Shown piece by piece: positions 1-7,747 of a DNA stretch of 46,094 bases. Both the position numbers and the translations under genes were made by a program. The notes below the pieces were generated by a model. It was not told where the DNA came from. It worked only from the letters and a program-made list of their open reading frames with translations, and searched no databases. The first letter of the stretch is position 1, and the number at the start of each line of letters is the position of its first letter. Origin of the DNA: a virus; IMG/VR virus record IMGVR_UViG_3300034683_000017, positions 1 through 46,094 of that record; one strand, given 5' to 3'.

Positions 1-127
1 ACATAGATGGCTATTACTGCAACCAGCTACGGTCTGAATCACGACGCAGCCTTTACCGGGATGGTCGCCGACGGACAAGTAGCAAACATTGTTTCCAAAA
101 TCAACGATGACACCGCAACCGTCGCAT
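1..127 (+). repeat. 127-bp terminal direct repeat (start copy)
   Basis: Same as 45968-46094. The two copies should be merged, which gives a unique length of 45,967 bp. Confidence 0.9.
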
Positions 128-495
128 ACGGCAAAGGTGTTGTGCGTAGCGGTGAGAAAGGTTTTAAGGCAGCGACCTCCGCATCTGAAGCAGCTGACTT
201 CGTGGGCGTGCTGGTTCGTGAACTGAACCGCTCATACGCTGACGGCGCAACTTTCGGTGCCCCGATTGACCGCCCGGCGTCTGTACTCACCGCTGGCGTA
301 ATTTGGGTGACCGTAGCAACCGCCGTTGCCGTTGGTGACGCTGCGTATCTGCGTGTTGGTGCGACTCAGACCGGTGATTTCGCTAACGCAGCGGGTTCTG
401 CCGCAACTCTGTCAGTTGCCATTCCGGGCGCTAAATTCCTCACTGCCGCGGCATCCGGTGGTCTGGCTAAACTGTCTCTGGTTGTTGGGGGTTAA
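7..495 (+). CDS. Capsid decoration (cement) protein
   Basis: This 162-aa protein is rich in Ala, Gly, Val and Thr and looks like a compact beta-rich structural protein. It has no catalytic motif. It sits directly between the protease/scaffold gene and the major capsid gene, which is where myoviruses with DUF2184-type capsids keep a cement protein of the gp24/DUF2190 kind. An SD-like AAGGG lies in the upstream spacer, visible at the other end of the window because the first 127 bases are repeated there. It probably binds and stabilises the expanded capsid. The family call rests on position and composition. Confidence 0.7.
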   Translation: MAITATSYGLNHDAAFTGMVADGQVANIVSKINDDTATVAYGKGVVRSGEKGFKAATSASEAADFVGVLVRELNRSYADGATFGAPIDRPASVLTAGVIWVTVATAVAVGDAAYLRVGATQTGDFANAAGSAATLSVAIPGAKFLTAAASGGLAKLSLVVGG

Positions 496-497
496 TA

Positions 498-1532
498 ATG
501 GATAAGTTAAACAGCGTTGTACTTGACGCACAGACTATCGCGGGCAACCCGTGGGTTAAACAGTATCTGGACGGTCAGAACGCTATCAACGTTCCGGCTG
601 AATTCCGTGATGCTGATGGTGGTATCGCGTTCTATATCTCTCAGCTGGCACAGGTTGAGCAGACCGTTTACGCGACTCCGTATGCGGATATTACCTATCT
701 GCAGGATATTCCGGTTGTGTCCGGCATTCCAGAGTTTGCGAACCATTGGAACTATCGTTCATATGACGGCGTTACGGTTGGGAAATTCATCGGCGCAAAC
801 GCATCCGACCTGCCGCGTGTTGCTCAGTCTGCGAAACTCCACACTGTACCTCTGAACTACGGCGGTATCGAGTGCCACTACAGCATCGACGAGCTGCGCA
901 CCACTGCGTCTCAGAACATGCCGATTGACACCATGCAGCAACAGTTGGCGTATCGTGGCTATGAAGAACACAGTCAGAAAGTGGCTTACTTCGGTGACTC
1001 ACAGCTGGGAATGGGTGGTCTGTTCAACAACAGTAATGTGACCGTTACATCCGCAACTGTTGACTACACCACTGCCACCGGTCAGGAGCTGTTCAACATG
1101 CTCAACGACCCACTGTTCGACGTCATCAAACTGTCCAAAAACTTCCACCTGCCGAATACCATCCGCGTATTCCCGGACCTGTGGAAGCGCATGAACAGCA
1201 CGCTGATGACCGGGTATACTGACCGCACCGTTATGGAGCATTTCAAAATCAATAACTCCTTCACCCTGATGACCGGGCAGGAAATTGATATCCAGGTTCG
1301 TTACCAGCTGACCGCTGCGGAACTGGCTGCGGGTGGTGTGTCAAACAACAACAAAGACCGTGTTCTCATTTACGAGAAAAACGACCGTAACCTGGGTGTT
1401 GCCAAGCCGATCCCGTTCCGTATGCTGGCACCGCAGAACAAAGGCCTGGCCGTAACCGTGCCAGCAGAGTATAAGATTTCAGGCACCGAAATTCGCTATC
1501 CTCTGAGCGCAATCTACCTCGATATGCTGTAA
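498..1532 (+). CDS. Major capsid protein (DUF2184 type)
   Basis: This 344-aa protein resembles the DUF2184 major capsid family, including the central stretch LNYGGIECHYSIDELR and the following segment around YEEHSQKVAYFGD. Length and position (after protease/scaffold and decoration, before head completion genes) fit. It starts two bases after the previous stop, so translation is probably coupled, and an intrinsic terminator follows it, as often seen after the most abundant structural gene. Many copies assemble the icosahedral shell around the scaffold. Confidence 0.88.
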   Translation: MDKLNSVVLDAQTIAGNPWVKQYLDGQNAINVPAEFRDADGGIAFYISQLAQVEQTVYATPYADITYLQDIPVVSGIPEFANHWNYRSYDGVTVGKFIGANASDLPRVAQSAKLHTVPLNYGGIECHYSIDELRTTASQNMPIDTMQQQLAYRGYEEHSQKVAYFGDSQLGMGGLFNNSNVTVTSATVDYTTATGQELFNMLNDPLFDVIKLSKNFHLPNTIRVFPDLWKRMNSTLMTGYTDRTVMEHFKINNSFTLMTGQEIDIQVRYQLTAAELAAGGVSNNNKDRVLIYEKNDRNLGVAKPIPFRMLAPQNKGLAVTVPAEYKISGTEIRYPLSAIYLDML

Positions 1533-1553
1533 TACCTACCCTCAGCAGCACCC

Positions 1554-1579
1554 AAAGCCATCTTCGGATGGCTTTTCTT
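1554..1579 (+). terminator. Intrinsic terminator after the capsid gene
   Basis: A 9-bp perfect stem AAAGCCATC/GATGGCTTT with a TTCG tetraloop is followed by a T-rich stretch. It lies 22 bases after the major capsid stop and probably lowers transcription into the next genes. Confidence 0.85.
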
Positions 1580-1635
1580 TACCCGTTTAAGGATGTAGAA
1601 TAACAACGGGTAAGTATTGCAACTAAAGGTGGTTT

Positions 1636-1953
1636 ATGATTACTGTAAAAAATATTTCCGCTCGTCCGTTCATGATGCCGGGCGAAGAAGATGTGATGAA
1701 ACGTATGCTGGCACCGGGTGATTCGAAAGAATTCGAAGTTACTCCGGCAATTTACAGTCTGGTCAGCGCGTATCAGAACGCAGGTGAACTGGTTGTCATT
1801 TCGGGTGAACTGAAGAACCCTGAATCGGACGTCGAGGATGTGAGTATCGATGGACTTCGTGCAGAAGCCGAAGAACTGGGTATCAAAGTTGACGCACGCT
1901 GGAAGAAGTCACGACTTCAGCAAGAAATTGAGGCAGCAAAAGCCGCCTCTTAA
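1636..1953 (+). CDS. Head-region protein with SAP/HeH-like C-terminus
   Basis: This 105-aa protein has an N-terminal half of unclear fold. Residues 70-98 have the helix-extended-helix look of SAP/HeH/LEM-like domains (SIDGLRAEAEELGIK, then a basic KKSRLQQEI helix), often found in phage head-completion proteins and able to bind DNA. An AAAGGTGG SD lies just upstream of the ATG. Its place between capsid and DUF4054 genes suggests a connector or head-completion role, but function is not proven. Confidence 0.6.
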   Translation: MITVKNISARPFMMPGEEDVMKRMLAPGDSKEFEVTPAIYSLVSAYQNAGELVVISGELKNPESDVEDVSIDGLRAEAEELGIKVDARWKKSRLQQEIEAAKAAS

Positions 1954-2394
<441 letters not shown>

Positions 2395-2403
2395 GGTAAT
2401 TGA

Positions 2404-2604
2404 ATGTCGGTAACAACTTACGAAATTCTTTCTGCTAACACAGTTAGCGAACTCGTTGCGCTCGTCAATGCTGCAACAGGTAAAACGCCGCTCGGTGAGA
2501 TATTCATCCGAGGTGGTGCACCTCGACAGGTGGTTGTCACAGGTGAGCCGGTAAGGGGGTACATCTCCGACGATTATCAGGCTGTTGTTGGTGTAGACCC
2601 CTAG
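2404..2604 (+). CDS. Head fibre protein, N-terminal part up to in-frame amber codon
   Basis: This 66-aa ORF starts with a good SD (GAGG, 7 bases from ATG). It contains a small DUF1737-like repeat (YEILSANTVSELVALVNAA, then GEIFIRGG). It ends at TAG (2602-2604), and the same frame continues open for another 142 codons after that single stop. The residues after the stop resemble a second copy of the same small repeat. It is therefore best read as the first part of one head-fibre gene split by an amber codon, not as an independent gene. Whether the stop is suppressed, mutated or an assembly error cannot be told here. Confidence 0.65.
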   Translation: MSVTTYEILSANTVSELVALVNAATGKTPLGEIFIRGGAPRQVVVTGEPVRGYISDDYQAVVGVDP

Positions 2605-2622
2605 GGTCTGGCTGACGCTGTA

Positions 2623-3033
2623 ATGGCTGTCATGACTGATGAGATTCAGCCATTAGGTGCGCCAATCATCCGTAACAATACAATGATTCAAATGATGGGA
2701 ACCGTGACCCCTTCAAGTATCGGCTCTGTGGCGTGGGGTGATATTACCGGGAAACCCGCTGTTATCGCTGCGGGTGCGGACGCCGCCGAAGCACGTACCG
2801 CAATTGGCGCGGGCACTTCAAGTCTGGTCATTGGCACAACTGCAACAACGGCAATGGCTGGCGATAAGTTCGCGCAAGGCTCAGCGGTATCCGATGTCGA
2901 CTCGCAGACGGTATCGGGAGAGGATGCAGGCTCCGTGGCTACCTCGGCAACCACGGCTGTTAACGTGGTTGCGACAAAATTAAACGATCTGCTCGCCCAG
3001 CTGCGCGCCTCCGGCATTATCGCATCGAGCTAA
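2623..3033 (+). CDS. Head fibre protein, C-terminal part
   Basis: This 136-aa ORF is in the same frame as the ORF before it. It has a repeat-like start (TDEIQPLGAPIIRNNTMIQ), then VAWGDITGKPAVIAAG, the signature of phi29-like head fibre proteins. The end (TKLNDLLAQLRASGII) is a short helical trimerising tail of the same family. The first ATG has no convincing SD nearby, which supports translation as a read-through product from 2404. It would project from the capsid surface. Terminator at 3041. Confidence 0.72.
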   Translation: MAVMTDEIQPLGAPIIRNNTMIQMMGTVTPSSIGSVAWGDITGKPAVIAAGADAAEARTAIGAGTSSLVIGTTATTAMAGDKFAQGSAVSDVDSQTVSGEDAGSVATSATTAVNVVATKLNDLLAQLRASGIIASS

Positions 3034-3040
3034 TCAACAT

Positions 3041-3059
3041 AAGCCCCTTACGGGGCTTT
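3041..3059. terminator. Bidirectional terminator between convergent genes
   Basis: Stem AAGCCCC/GGGGCTT with loop TTAC separates the rightward head genes from the leftward methyltransferase island. The stop codon of the leftward gene lies in the loop (3048-3050). Confidence 0.8.
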
Positions 3060-3851
3060 GCATAACATGAATGCTTTCACGAATTCCGCTGCGACTTGCG
3101 GAACGATGGCATTGCCGTAACCGCGCAGTCGTCCCACTCTGGCGGGAACCCCATTATCTGACGAGCCATAATTGGGTGGAATGATTCGAGTTTTACTATC
3201 TGCTCCTTTGTCGGTTTTCCATTCAGACCAAAAGTGTGTAGCCACATCTGGCGATATAACGTGTCGTTTCTCATCTTCCCATCGTTTCTCATGAATGACC
3301 GACTTAAGTCCCCCGAATCCTTGTGTGACCGTGTTGTCGCGGTAGCCCAGGGTTGCTCCAAAGAACAGTCTGTCTCGCTTGTGCGGTGCGCCGACGCTAC
3401 AAGCTGGGAGTACGGCAAACCCGACGGCGTAGTCTTCTCCTTCCAGGTGAGTTTGTAAATCGCACATCCACGATTTTCTAATTGCTGCCGCAACTTGTTC
3501 CCCAAAGAGGACTGGAGGGCGGCACTTGCTGACGAGATCGAGGAACACCGGGGCAAGGTGTCGCTCATCAAACTGTCCGAGTTGCTTCCCTGCGGTGCTG
3601 AATGGTTGACACGGTGGACTTCCTGTCCACAATCTTGTACTTGCTGGTACTCCTGCGAGTTGCAACGCGAGTGACCATCCTCCGATTCCTGCGAAGAAAT
3701 GGCATTGAGTAAATCCTTGAACATCTGAAGCTGTGACTTCTGTAATTGAGCGCTCATCTACATATCCAAATGGTATCAATTTAGCGTTAATTAACTCACG
3801 CAACCATGCGGCCGCACCTTTGTCGAACTCGTTATAATAGTTTACGTTCAT
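3048..3851 (-). CDS. DNA cytosine-5 methyltransferase
   Basis: This 267-aa enzyme should methylate cytosine C5 in a specific DNA sequence using S-adenosylmethionine. Visible motifs: I (HFFAGIGGWSLAL, near 50), IV with catalytic Cys (GSPPCQPFS, near 83), a degenerate motif VI (GEQV instead of ENV), VIII (HKRDRLFF), a target-recognition region, and IX/X (RVGRLRGYGNAIVPQ). It starts from ATG with SD GAGGG. It is the last gene of a leftward island with dUTPase, inside the structural operon. It probably protects the genome from host restriction. A second ORF covers most of the same DNA in another frame. Confidence 0.88.
   Translation of the reverse strand: MNVNYYNEFDKGAAAWLRELINAKLIPFGYVDERSITEVTASDVQGFTQCHFFAGIGGWSLALQLAGVPASTRLWTGSPPCQPFSTAGKQLGQFDERHLAPVFLDLVSKCRPPVLFGEQVAAAIRKSWMCDLQTHLEGEDYAVGFAVLPACSVGAPHKRDRLFFGATLGYRDNTVTQGFGGLKSVIHEKRWEDEKRHVISPDVATHFWSEWKTDKGADSKTRIIPPNYGSSDNGVPARVGRLRGYGNAIVPQVAAEFVKAFMLCKAP
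3077..3757 (-). CDS. Overlapping-frame ORF inside the cytosine methyltransferase gene
   Basis: This 226-aa ORF is on the same strand as the methyltransferase but in another frame, wholly inside it. It is not a featureless shadow. I recognise segments I recall from phage and prophage proteins annotated as methyltransferase-associated: YKLTWKEKTTPSGLPYSQLV, HRTSETDC and, near the end, RQIMGFPPEWDDCAVTAMPS. The recalled relatives also show the out-of-frame trace of the methyltransferase motifs, so the two-frame arrangement may be conserved. The SD is weak (GGAT). Function is unknown. Expression is not shown by the sequence. Confidence 0.5.
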   Translation of the reverse strand: MSAQLQKSQLQMFKDLLNAISSQESEDGHSRCNSQEYQQVQDCGQEVHRVNHSAPQGSNSDSLMSDTLPRCSSISSASAALQSSLGNKLRQQLENRGCAIYKLTWKEKTTPSGLPYSQLVASAHRTSETDCSLEQPWATATTRSHKDSGDLSRSFMRNDGKMRNDTLYRQMWLHTFGLNGKPTKEQIVKLESFHPIMARQIMGFPPEWDDCAVTAMPSFRKSQRNS

Positions 3852-3871
3852 TTCAACCCTCGTATCGTGAG

Positions 3872-4420
3872 TTAACTTCCGGTACTCCCAAAACCACCCT
3901 GACGTTCAGTTTTCTGTTGGGGTGGTTCATTGATTTGCTTAAATATCACTTGTTCAACTGGAATCAGCATCCCCTGCGCAATCCGGTCACCATGATTAAT
4001 CCAGAACACACCTTCATGATGGTCAACATCCTGCGTCAACTTGACCATCAATTCACCAGTGTAATCACTGTCAATGACACCAGTGCAATTCGATAGACGG
4101 ACATCACTGTTAAATCCGTGACCACTGCGTGAGTAAATCATCAAAGCGTGCCCAACTGGTATATCAAATTTAAGCCCTGTAGGAATGATTACAGGTTCAC
4201 CGTTGCGAACTGGCACTGGTTCATCGAGTACAGCATAAATATCGAAGCACGCGCTTCCTGACGTTGCATACGTTGGAATACGTGCACCAGGGCGTGACAG
4301 GTAAATGTTCATTTCACTCATTTTTTCAACTCTCCAGCCATGTTGTGCGCGGTTAAGCGCGATAAATTTATCTTTCGTTGTGAATAAAACTGTTCCGGAT
4401 TTATGCTTTACTGCCCACAT
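3872..4420 (-). CDS. dut: dUTP diphosphatase (dUTPase)
   Basis: This enzyme hydrolyses dUTP to dUMP, keeping uracil out of phage DNA and feeding dTTP synthesis. All five trimeric dUTPase motifs are visible in order: SACFDIYA, YSRSGHGF, GVIDSDYTGEL, GDRIAQGMLIPV and the C-terminal RQGGFGSTGS. The ORF has about 33 residues before the usual start. An internal ATG at 4321 has a stronger SD (GGAG, 10 bases away) and would give the normal 149-aa length. The ATG at 4420 overlaps the preceding gene and has SD GGTGA. Both starts are plausible. Confidence 0.92.
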   Translation of the reverse strand: MWAVKHKSGTVLFTTKDKFIALNRAQHGWRVEKMSEMNIYLSRPGARIPTYATSGSACFDIYAVLDEPVPVRNGEPVIIPTGLKFDIPVGHALMIYSRSGHGFNSDVRLSNCTGVIDSDYTGELMVKLTQDVDHHEGVFWINHGDRIAQGMLIPVEQVIFKQINEPPQQKTERQGGFGSTGS

Positions 4421-4800
4421 ATTTAATCACCATGTATCCTGGTCTGGCGGAAAGAGAAACCTTATGTCCGTATATCCACGCGGTTTTATATACGTATGTT
4501 AGCTGTGCGGTGCGCAATTTAATGTCCGAATATGTTGATTTCGTTCTCCAGTTCCATGTGAATTCATCGCCTGGCTTTGCTCTTTCAAGGGCGTCAAGGA
4601 GGATGATACGCTCATACGACCTTACCCCACGTGATCTGCGTCTCCGGGTTTTGGGCTTCCCTCGTGCCAGACTTCGACCATCTGGTTTTCCACTTTTTGT
4701 AATTCGTATCAGTCTCTGTGATGGGTGTGCGACATCTTGAGGGACACTCTCTTCTGGAACAGAATTTATTTTTTTTTAAAATATAAGCTGCAAATGACAT
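4401..4800 (-). pseudogene. Small basic protein gene needing a one-base slip at an A9 run
   Basis: The ATG at 4800 has a strong SD (AGAGAGG, 9 bases away). Read straight it gives a 62-aa ORF that leaves a protein-like frame at the nine-A run (4769-4777). Skipping one A joins MSFAAYILKK to a frame that stays open to TAA at 4401 (132 aa in all). That frame contains a basic stretch (KPKTRRRRSRGVRSYER) and an ordered-looking tail (LLDALERAKPGDEFTW, KTAWIYGHKVSLSARPGY). The corrected frame overlaps dUTPase by 20 bases. It is first in the leftward island and unrecognised. The cause may be a sequencing error, a mutation, or slippage on A9. Confidence 0.6.
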
Positions 4801-4832
4801 GGTGTTATTCCTCTCTGTAATTTACAAAATGA

Positions 4833-4860
4833 GTGTATCAGTAGCTGACGCGTTCGTCAA
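4833..4860 (-). promoter_or_regulatory. Leftward promoter with palindromic operator
   Basis: Read leftward: -35 TTGACG, about 17 bases, -10 TACACT. The -35 is half of the palindrome CTGACG-CGTT-CGTCAA. It drives the island 4800 to 3048. Coordinates may be off by one. Confidence 0.7.
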
Positions 4861-5145
4861 TACCTCATTTTACCCCAAAATACCACGGATATCGGGGTGA
4901 CGAATTTACTTTCACAATCAGCAGCTTACGCGCATAACCGAAAACCCCGTACATTTCTGCTATATTCCCTCTTCCCTCTTATTACTGTTTGTATATTGTC
5001 TATATACATTCTTTTACTATCTTACTACCTATATAATTACTATTTATTAAGGGTATAAGGGTAATAAGTAATAAGTAACAGAAAACTAAAGAGTTTTTTA
5101 TACCCCGATGACATACCCCGAATGAGTTTTAACGGGGTATGTGGC
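4855..5145. repeat. 291-bp direct repeat, copy 1 (between divergent promoters)
   Basis: It is about 95% identical and equal in length to 36494-36784. It starts at the -35 of a leftward promoter and ends about 20 bases before the -10 of a rightward promoter. Inside it are a 10-bp inverted repeat ACATACCCCG/CGGGGTATGT (5111-5142, 12-base loop), further CCCCG/CGGGG copies, and an AT-rich middle with TTACTA repeats facing AGTAA repeats. No ORF is evident. It is likely a regulatory region or replication origin. Confidence 0.85.
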
Positions 5146-5170
5146 GCTGCCGCATCCGATGTGTGATAAT
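5141..5170 (+). promoter_or_regulatory. Rightward promoter of neck/tail operon
   Basis: An extended -10 TG-T-GATAAT (5162-5170) lies 22 bases after the inverted repeat CGGGGTATGT. There is no good -35, which suggests activator dependence. The same spacing is found at the second repeat copy, before the terminase genes. Confidence 0.5.
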
Positions 5171-5192
5171 ACTTGACAAACGAGGGTACAGC

Positions 5193-5696
5193 ATGTCAGT
5201 CAACATCAAAGCGCTGCAACAAGCTAAACAAGCAATACGTTCGAAACTGGAGCAATACGCTAAAGCCAGTCAGAAGACCGTGACTGTCGGCATCCATTCG
5301 GACGCAGGTGAACATCCCGATGCTGGTATCACTAACGCGCAGCTCGGCGCATTGCTGAATTACGGTAACCCCGATAACAAGCTATTCGGTAACCCCGCAC
5401 CTATCCCGCCGCGCCCCTGGCTGATACCCGGTGTACAGAGTGGTAAACAGGACATCGTGGACACTATCGCTCACGGCGTGGCTAATGATTTACCGCTTGA
5501 ACAGGTACTGGAGCAAGTAGGTGCATTTGCGGCTGGTGCGGTGCAGCAATACATGACTGATTTACAGCAACCGCCAAACAGCGCGTACACTATTGCTCAA
5601 AAGGGTTCCAGCAATCCGCTTATTGACACGGGTGCTTTACGCGCAAGCGTGACGTATAAGGTCACCAACGAAAAACCTGACGAGGGTATCTTATGA
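5193..5696 (+). CDS. Neck / tail-completion protein
   Basis: This is a 167-aa protein from the ATG at 5193 (SD GAGGG); the longer frame would begin inside the promoter. It contains patterns usual for gp10/tail-completion family proteins: VTVGIHSDAG near 30, LGALLNYGNP and IPPRPWLIPG near 70, and DTGALRASVTY near the end. It is the first gene of the neck/tail operon after the 291-bp repeat and probably joins the head connector to the tail. It overlaps the next gene by 4 bases. Confidence 0.75.
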   Translation: MSVNIKALQQAKQAIRSKLEQYAKASQKTVTVGIHSDAGEHPDAGITNAQLGALLNYGNPDNKLFGNPAPIPPRPWLIPGVQSGKQDIVDTIAHGVANDLPLEQVLEQVGAFAAGAVQQYMTDLQQPPNSAYTIAQKGSSNPLIDTGALRASVTYKVTNEKPDEGIL

Positions 5697-6046
5697 GTCT
5701 GTCAATGCGTGGTCATATTGACAACGTGTTTAAATCTGTACCGGCGACACACGTGGGTAAATCTGGCTCATACGTGGACGGTATCTGGACCCCCGTGACA
5801 TCCGGACCGGTTGCATTCACGGTGAATATTCAACCACTGAGCGACAAGGAAATTGATTTTCTGCGTCAGGGCGGTCAGCGCATAGTTGACCCACGCAAAA
5901 TATACGTCAACAATGGTGACCTTGACTCAATCGCACTTGATGGTGAATGGGTATTCCTGGGTCAGCGCTGGAAAGTCATTCGCACTGACAACCGCCCGTG
6001 GCGTAAATACTGTAAGGTAATTGTGGACCGCTATGACCAACAATGA
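5693..6046 (+). CDS. Head-closure / neck protein
   Basis: This is a 117-aa protein. A short N-terminal strand-rich part is followed by VNIQPLSDKEIDFLRQGGQR and WVFLGQRWKVIRTDNRPW, the layout of small neck or head-closure proteins. It lies between the tail-completion protein and the gp12-like neck gene with overlapping starts at both ends, so it is co-translated with them. No enzymatic motif. Confidence 0.6.
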   Translation: MSLSMRGHIDNVFKSVPATHVGKSGSYVDGIWTPVTSGPVAFTVNIQPLSDKEIDFLRQGGQRIVDPRKIYVNNGDLDSIALDGEWVFLGQRWKVIRTDNRPWRKYCKVIVDRYDQQ

Positions 6047-6557
6047 AATCTTTGCGGCTCTAAGACCGCATATACTCAACGTGACGGGCGTCAGCGAGTG
6101 TATCCTTGCCGACCCCAACGGACCGTCTCCAGACGGCCCATACGCCTCTGTGCGTCCACGTCAGAGCATCCGTGAACGCGGTCAGGCGAATATCATCATG
6201 ACCGACGGTACAAATGACACTATCGTGTACGAAGTCCGCGCGCAGATTGTTGCATCCTGTGAAATTAATTTCTTCCGTGGTGAAGCAATGCGGTACGCTG
6301 AAATGCTGAAGGAATGTCACAAGCGCCCGGATGTGTGTTGGCCCCTGTGGAAAGCTGGTATCGGATGGGGTGGCACTGAACCAGTTAACAACCTGACAGC
6401 GCTGCAGGCAAGCAACTTCGAACAGCGTGCGCAAATCATTGTCAAACTGCTTTACGAAGCGGTGAATACGGTGACAGTGAATAACATCCTACACGTTCCG
6501 GTTAATGTGTGGGATGAGTACGACAGGCTATTACTTTCTGATGAAATTTCGATATAA
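6033..6557 (+). CDS. Neck protein (tail terminator-like)
   Basis: This is a 174-aa protein from the ATG at 6033, which overlaps the previous gene. It resembles phage neck proteins found just before DUF3383 sheath genes: NEIFAALRPHILNVTG at the start, then YASVRPRQSIRERGQ. Likely a tail-terminator ring at the head-tail junction. Family membership is judged by eye. Confidence 0.6.
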   Translation: MTNNEIFAALRPHILNVTGVSECILADPNGPSPDGPYASVRPRQSIRERGQANIIMTDGTNDTIVYEVRAQIVASCEINFFRGEAMRYAEMLKECHKRPDVCWPLWKAGIGWGGTEPVNNLTALQASNFEQRAQIIVKLLYEAVNTVTVNNILHVPVNVWDEYDRLLLSDEISI

Positions 6558-6597
6558 TGGTCAACGTGTGCACACTGTAACTTACGAGGACTCGTAA

Positions 6598-7734
6598 ATG
6601 TCTTTTCCAGTTGAACAAATCATCCCCATCACAACCCGGATTTCTCCGGCGGGATTGGGTACGGCAAACTTCGCTTCCGCGATGTTGTTTGCTAAAAACT
6701 CCGAACTCCCCAGCGGTTTCGCCGAAGACACGGTGCGTACCTACTATTCCACCGCTTCTCTCGCTGCTGACTTTGCCACCACAACCGAGACGTACAAGGC
6801 CGGTGCCAAATTCCTCGGCTCTACTCCGGCAGTACCGAAACTCACTGTGTGGGCTACCAATTACGCTGATGCTACCGTCACCGCGACACTGACCAAAGCA
6901 TTTGACAGGTTTTACTGGTACTGGACGCTTTTCACCAAAGACGTGCTGGTGACAGAGGCAGACGTGCTGGCGATTGCATCCTGGTGTGAAGATAACAGCG
7001 TCATGTTCCCGAACAGTCAGACCGGCACGGCTGCGGCTGAAATTCGTGACCCGAACGTTACTGATGACATCTGTTCGCAGCTGAACACGCTGGGCTATCG
7101 TCACGCGTTTACCGTTGCTCATGCAACCGACCCATACGCGGCCTATGCGCTCATCAAGCATTCTGCTTCGGTCAATTACAGCGCTGATAACAGCACTATT
7201 GACACTGAGTTTAAGAAGTCACCGGGTGTTGCTGCCGAAGACCTGTCCGACACCGAACAGAACGCGATGGTCACCAAACGTTGCGCATTCTACAGCATGT
7301 TGGACTTGCAAGGTAGCACCGACAGCGGTCGCTGGTTACAGACATGGTCACACAGTACCTACGGTGAGTCTATTTCCGATATCGTCGATTTGGACGCATT
7401 TGTGAACTCTCTACGCGTGGAACTGTACAACACCATCGTTAACCAGACTACTAAACTTCCGCAGACTCCTGTCGGTCAGGAAGCACTCATTGGTGCGGCC
7501 AAACGTGTTGGTAAACAGTACATCCGTAACCGTTATCTCGGCCCGCGCAATTACACCAATCCCGATACCGGGTTGGAGGATTACACCGATGGCTTCGAAG
7601 TGTTGACCAAAGCGACGGATATTCTCGACCTGTCCGATTCTGACCGCGCGGCGCGTAAGTCCGCACCGATTAATATGCGTGTGTTCAAAGCCGGTAGTGT
7701 CAGAATTTGTGATGTCACCGTTGATGTTTATTAA
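6598..7734 (+). CDS. Tail sheath protein (DUF3383 type)
   Basis: This 378-aa protein opens with PVEQIIPITTRISPAGLGTA, typical of DUF3383 contractile sheath proteins, and carries TYKAGAKFLGSTPAVPKLTVW near 75. The C-terminal region (APINMRVFKAGSVRICDVTVDV) ends in strands like other sheaths. It is followed at once by the tube gene. This gene marks the phage as a contractile-tailed myovirus. A possible promoter with a TATAAT (6553-6558) lies in the 40-base upstream gap. Confidence 0.88.
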   Translation: MSFPVEQIIPITTRISPAGLGTANFASAMLFAKNSELPSGFAEDTVRTYYSTASLAADFATTTETYKAGAKFLGSTPAVPKLTVWATNYADATVTATLTKAFDRFYWYWTLFTKDVLVTEADVLAIASWCEDNSVMFPNSQTGTAAAEIRDPNVTDDICSQLNTLGYRHAFTVAHATDPYAAYALIKHSASVNYSADNSTIDTEFKKSPGVAAEDLSDTEQNAMVTKRCAFYSMLDLQGSTDSGRWLQTWSHSTYGESISDIVDLDAFVNSLRVELYNTIVNQTTKLPQTPVGQEALIGAAKRVGKQYIRNRYLGPRNYTNPDTGLEDYTDGFEVLTKATDILDLSDSDRAARKSAPINMRVFKAGSVRICDVTVDVY

Positions 7735-7747
7735 TGGAGAATGACCG

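Noticed and set aside
2404-3033. TAG recoded as an amino acid throughout the phage
   Set aside because: Real genes such as the helicase (28144) and fibre gene (16725) end in TAG, and no suppressor tRNA gene was seen.
4432-4740. 102-codon plus ORF opposite the 4401-4800 gene
   Set aside because: Low-quality sequence, no SD, no promoter; the minus strand explains this region better.
6502-7161. 219-codon ORF on the minus strand opposite the sheath gene
   Set aside because: It is a shadow of the sheath codons, has no SD and no recognisable motif. It shows that long antisense ORFs can arise by codon bias here, so the antisense intein gene was accepted because of its domains and SD, not its length.
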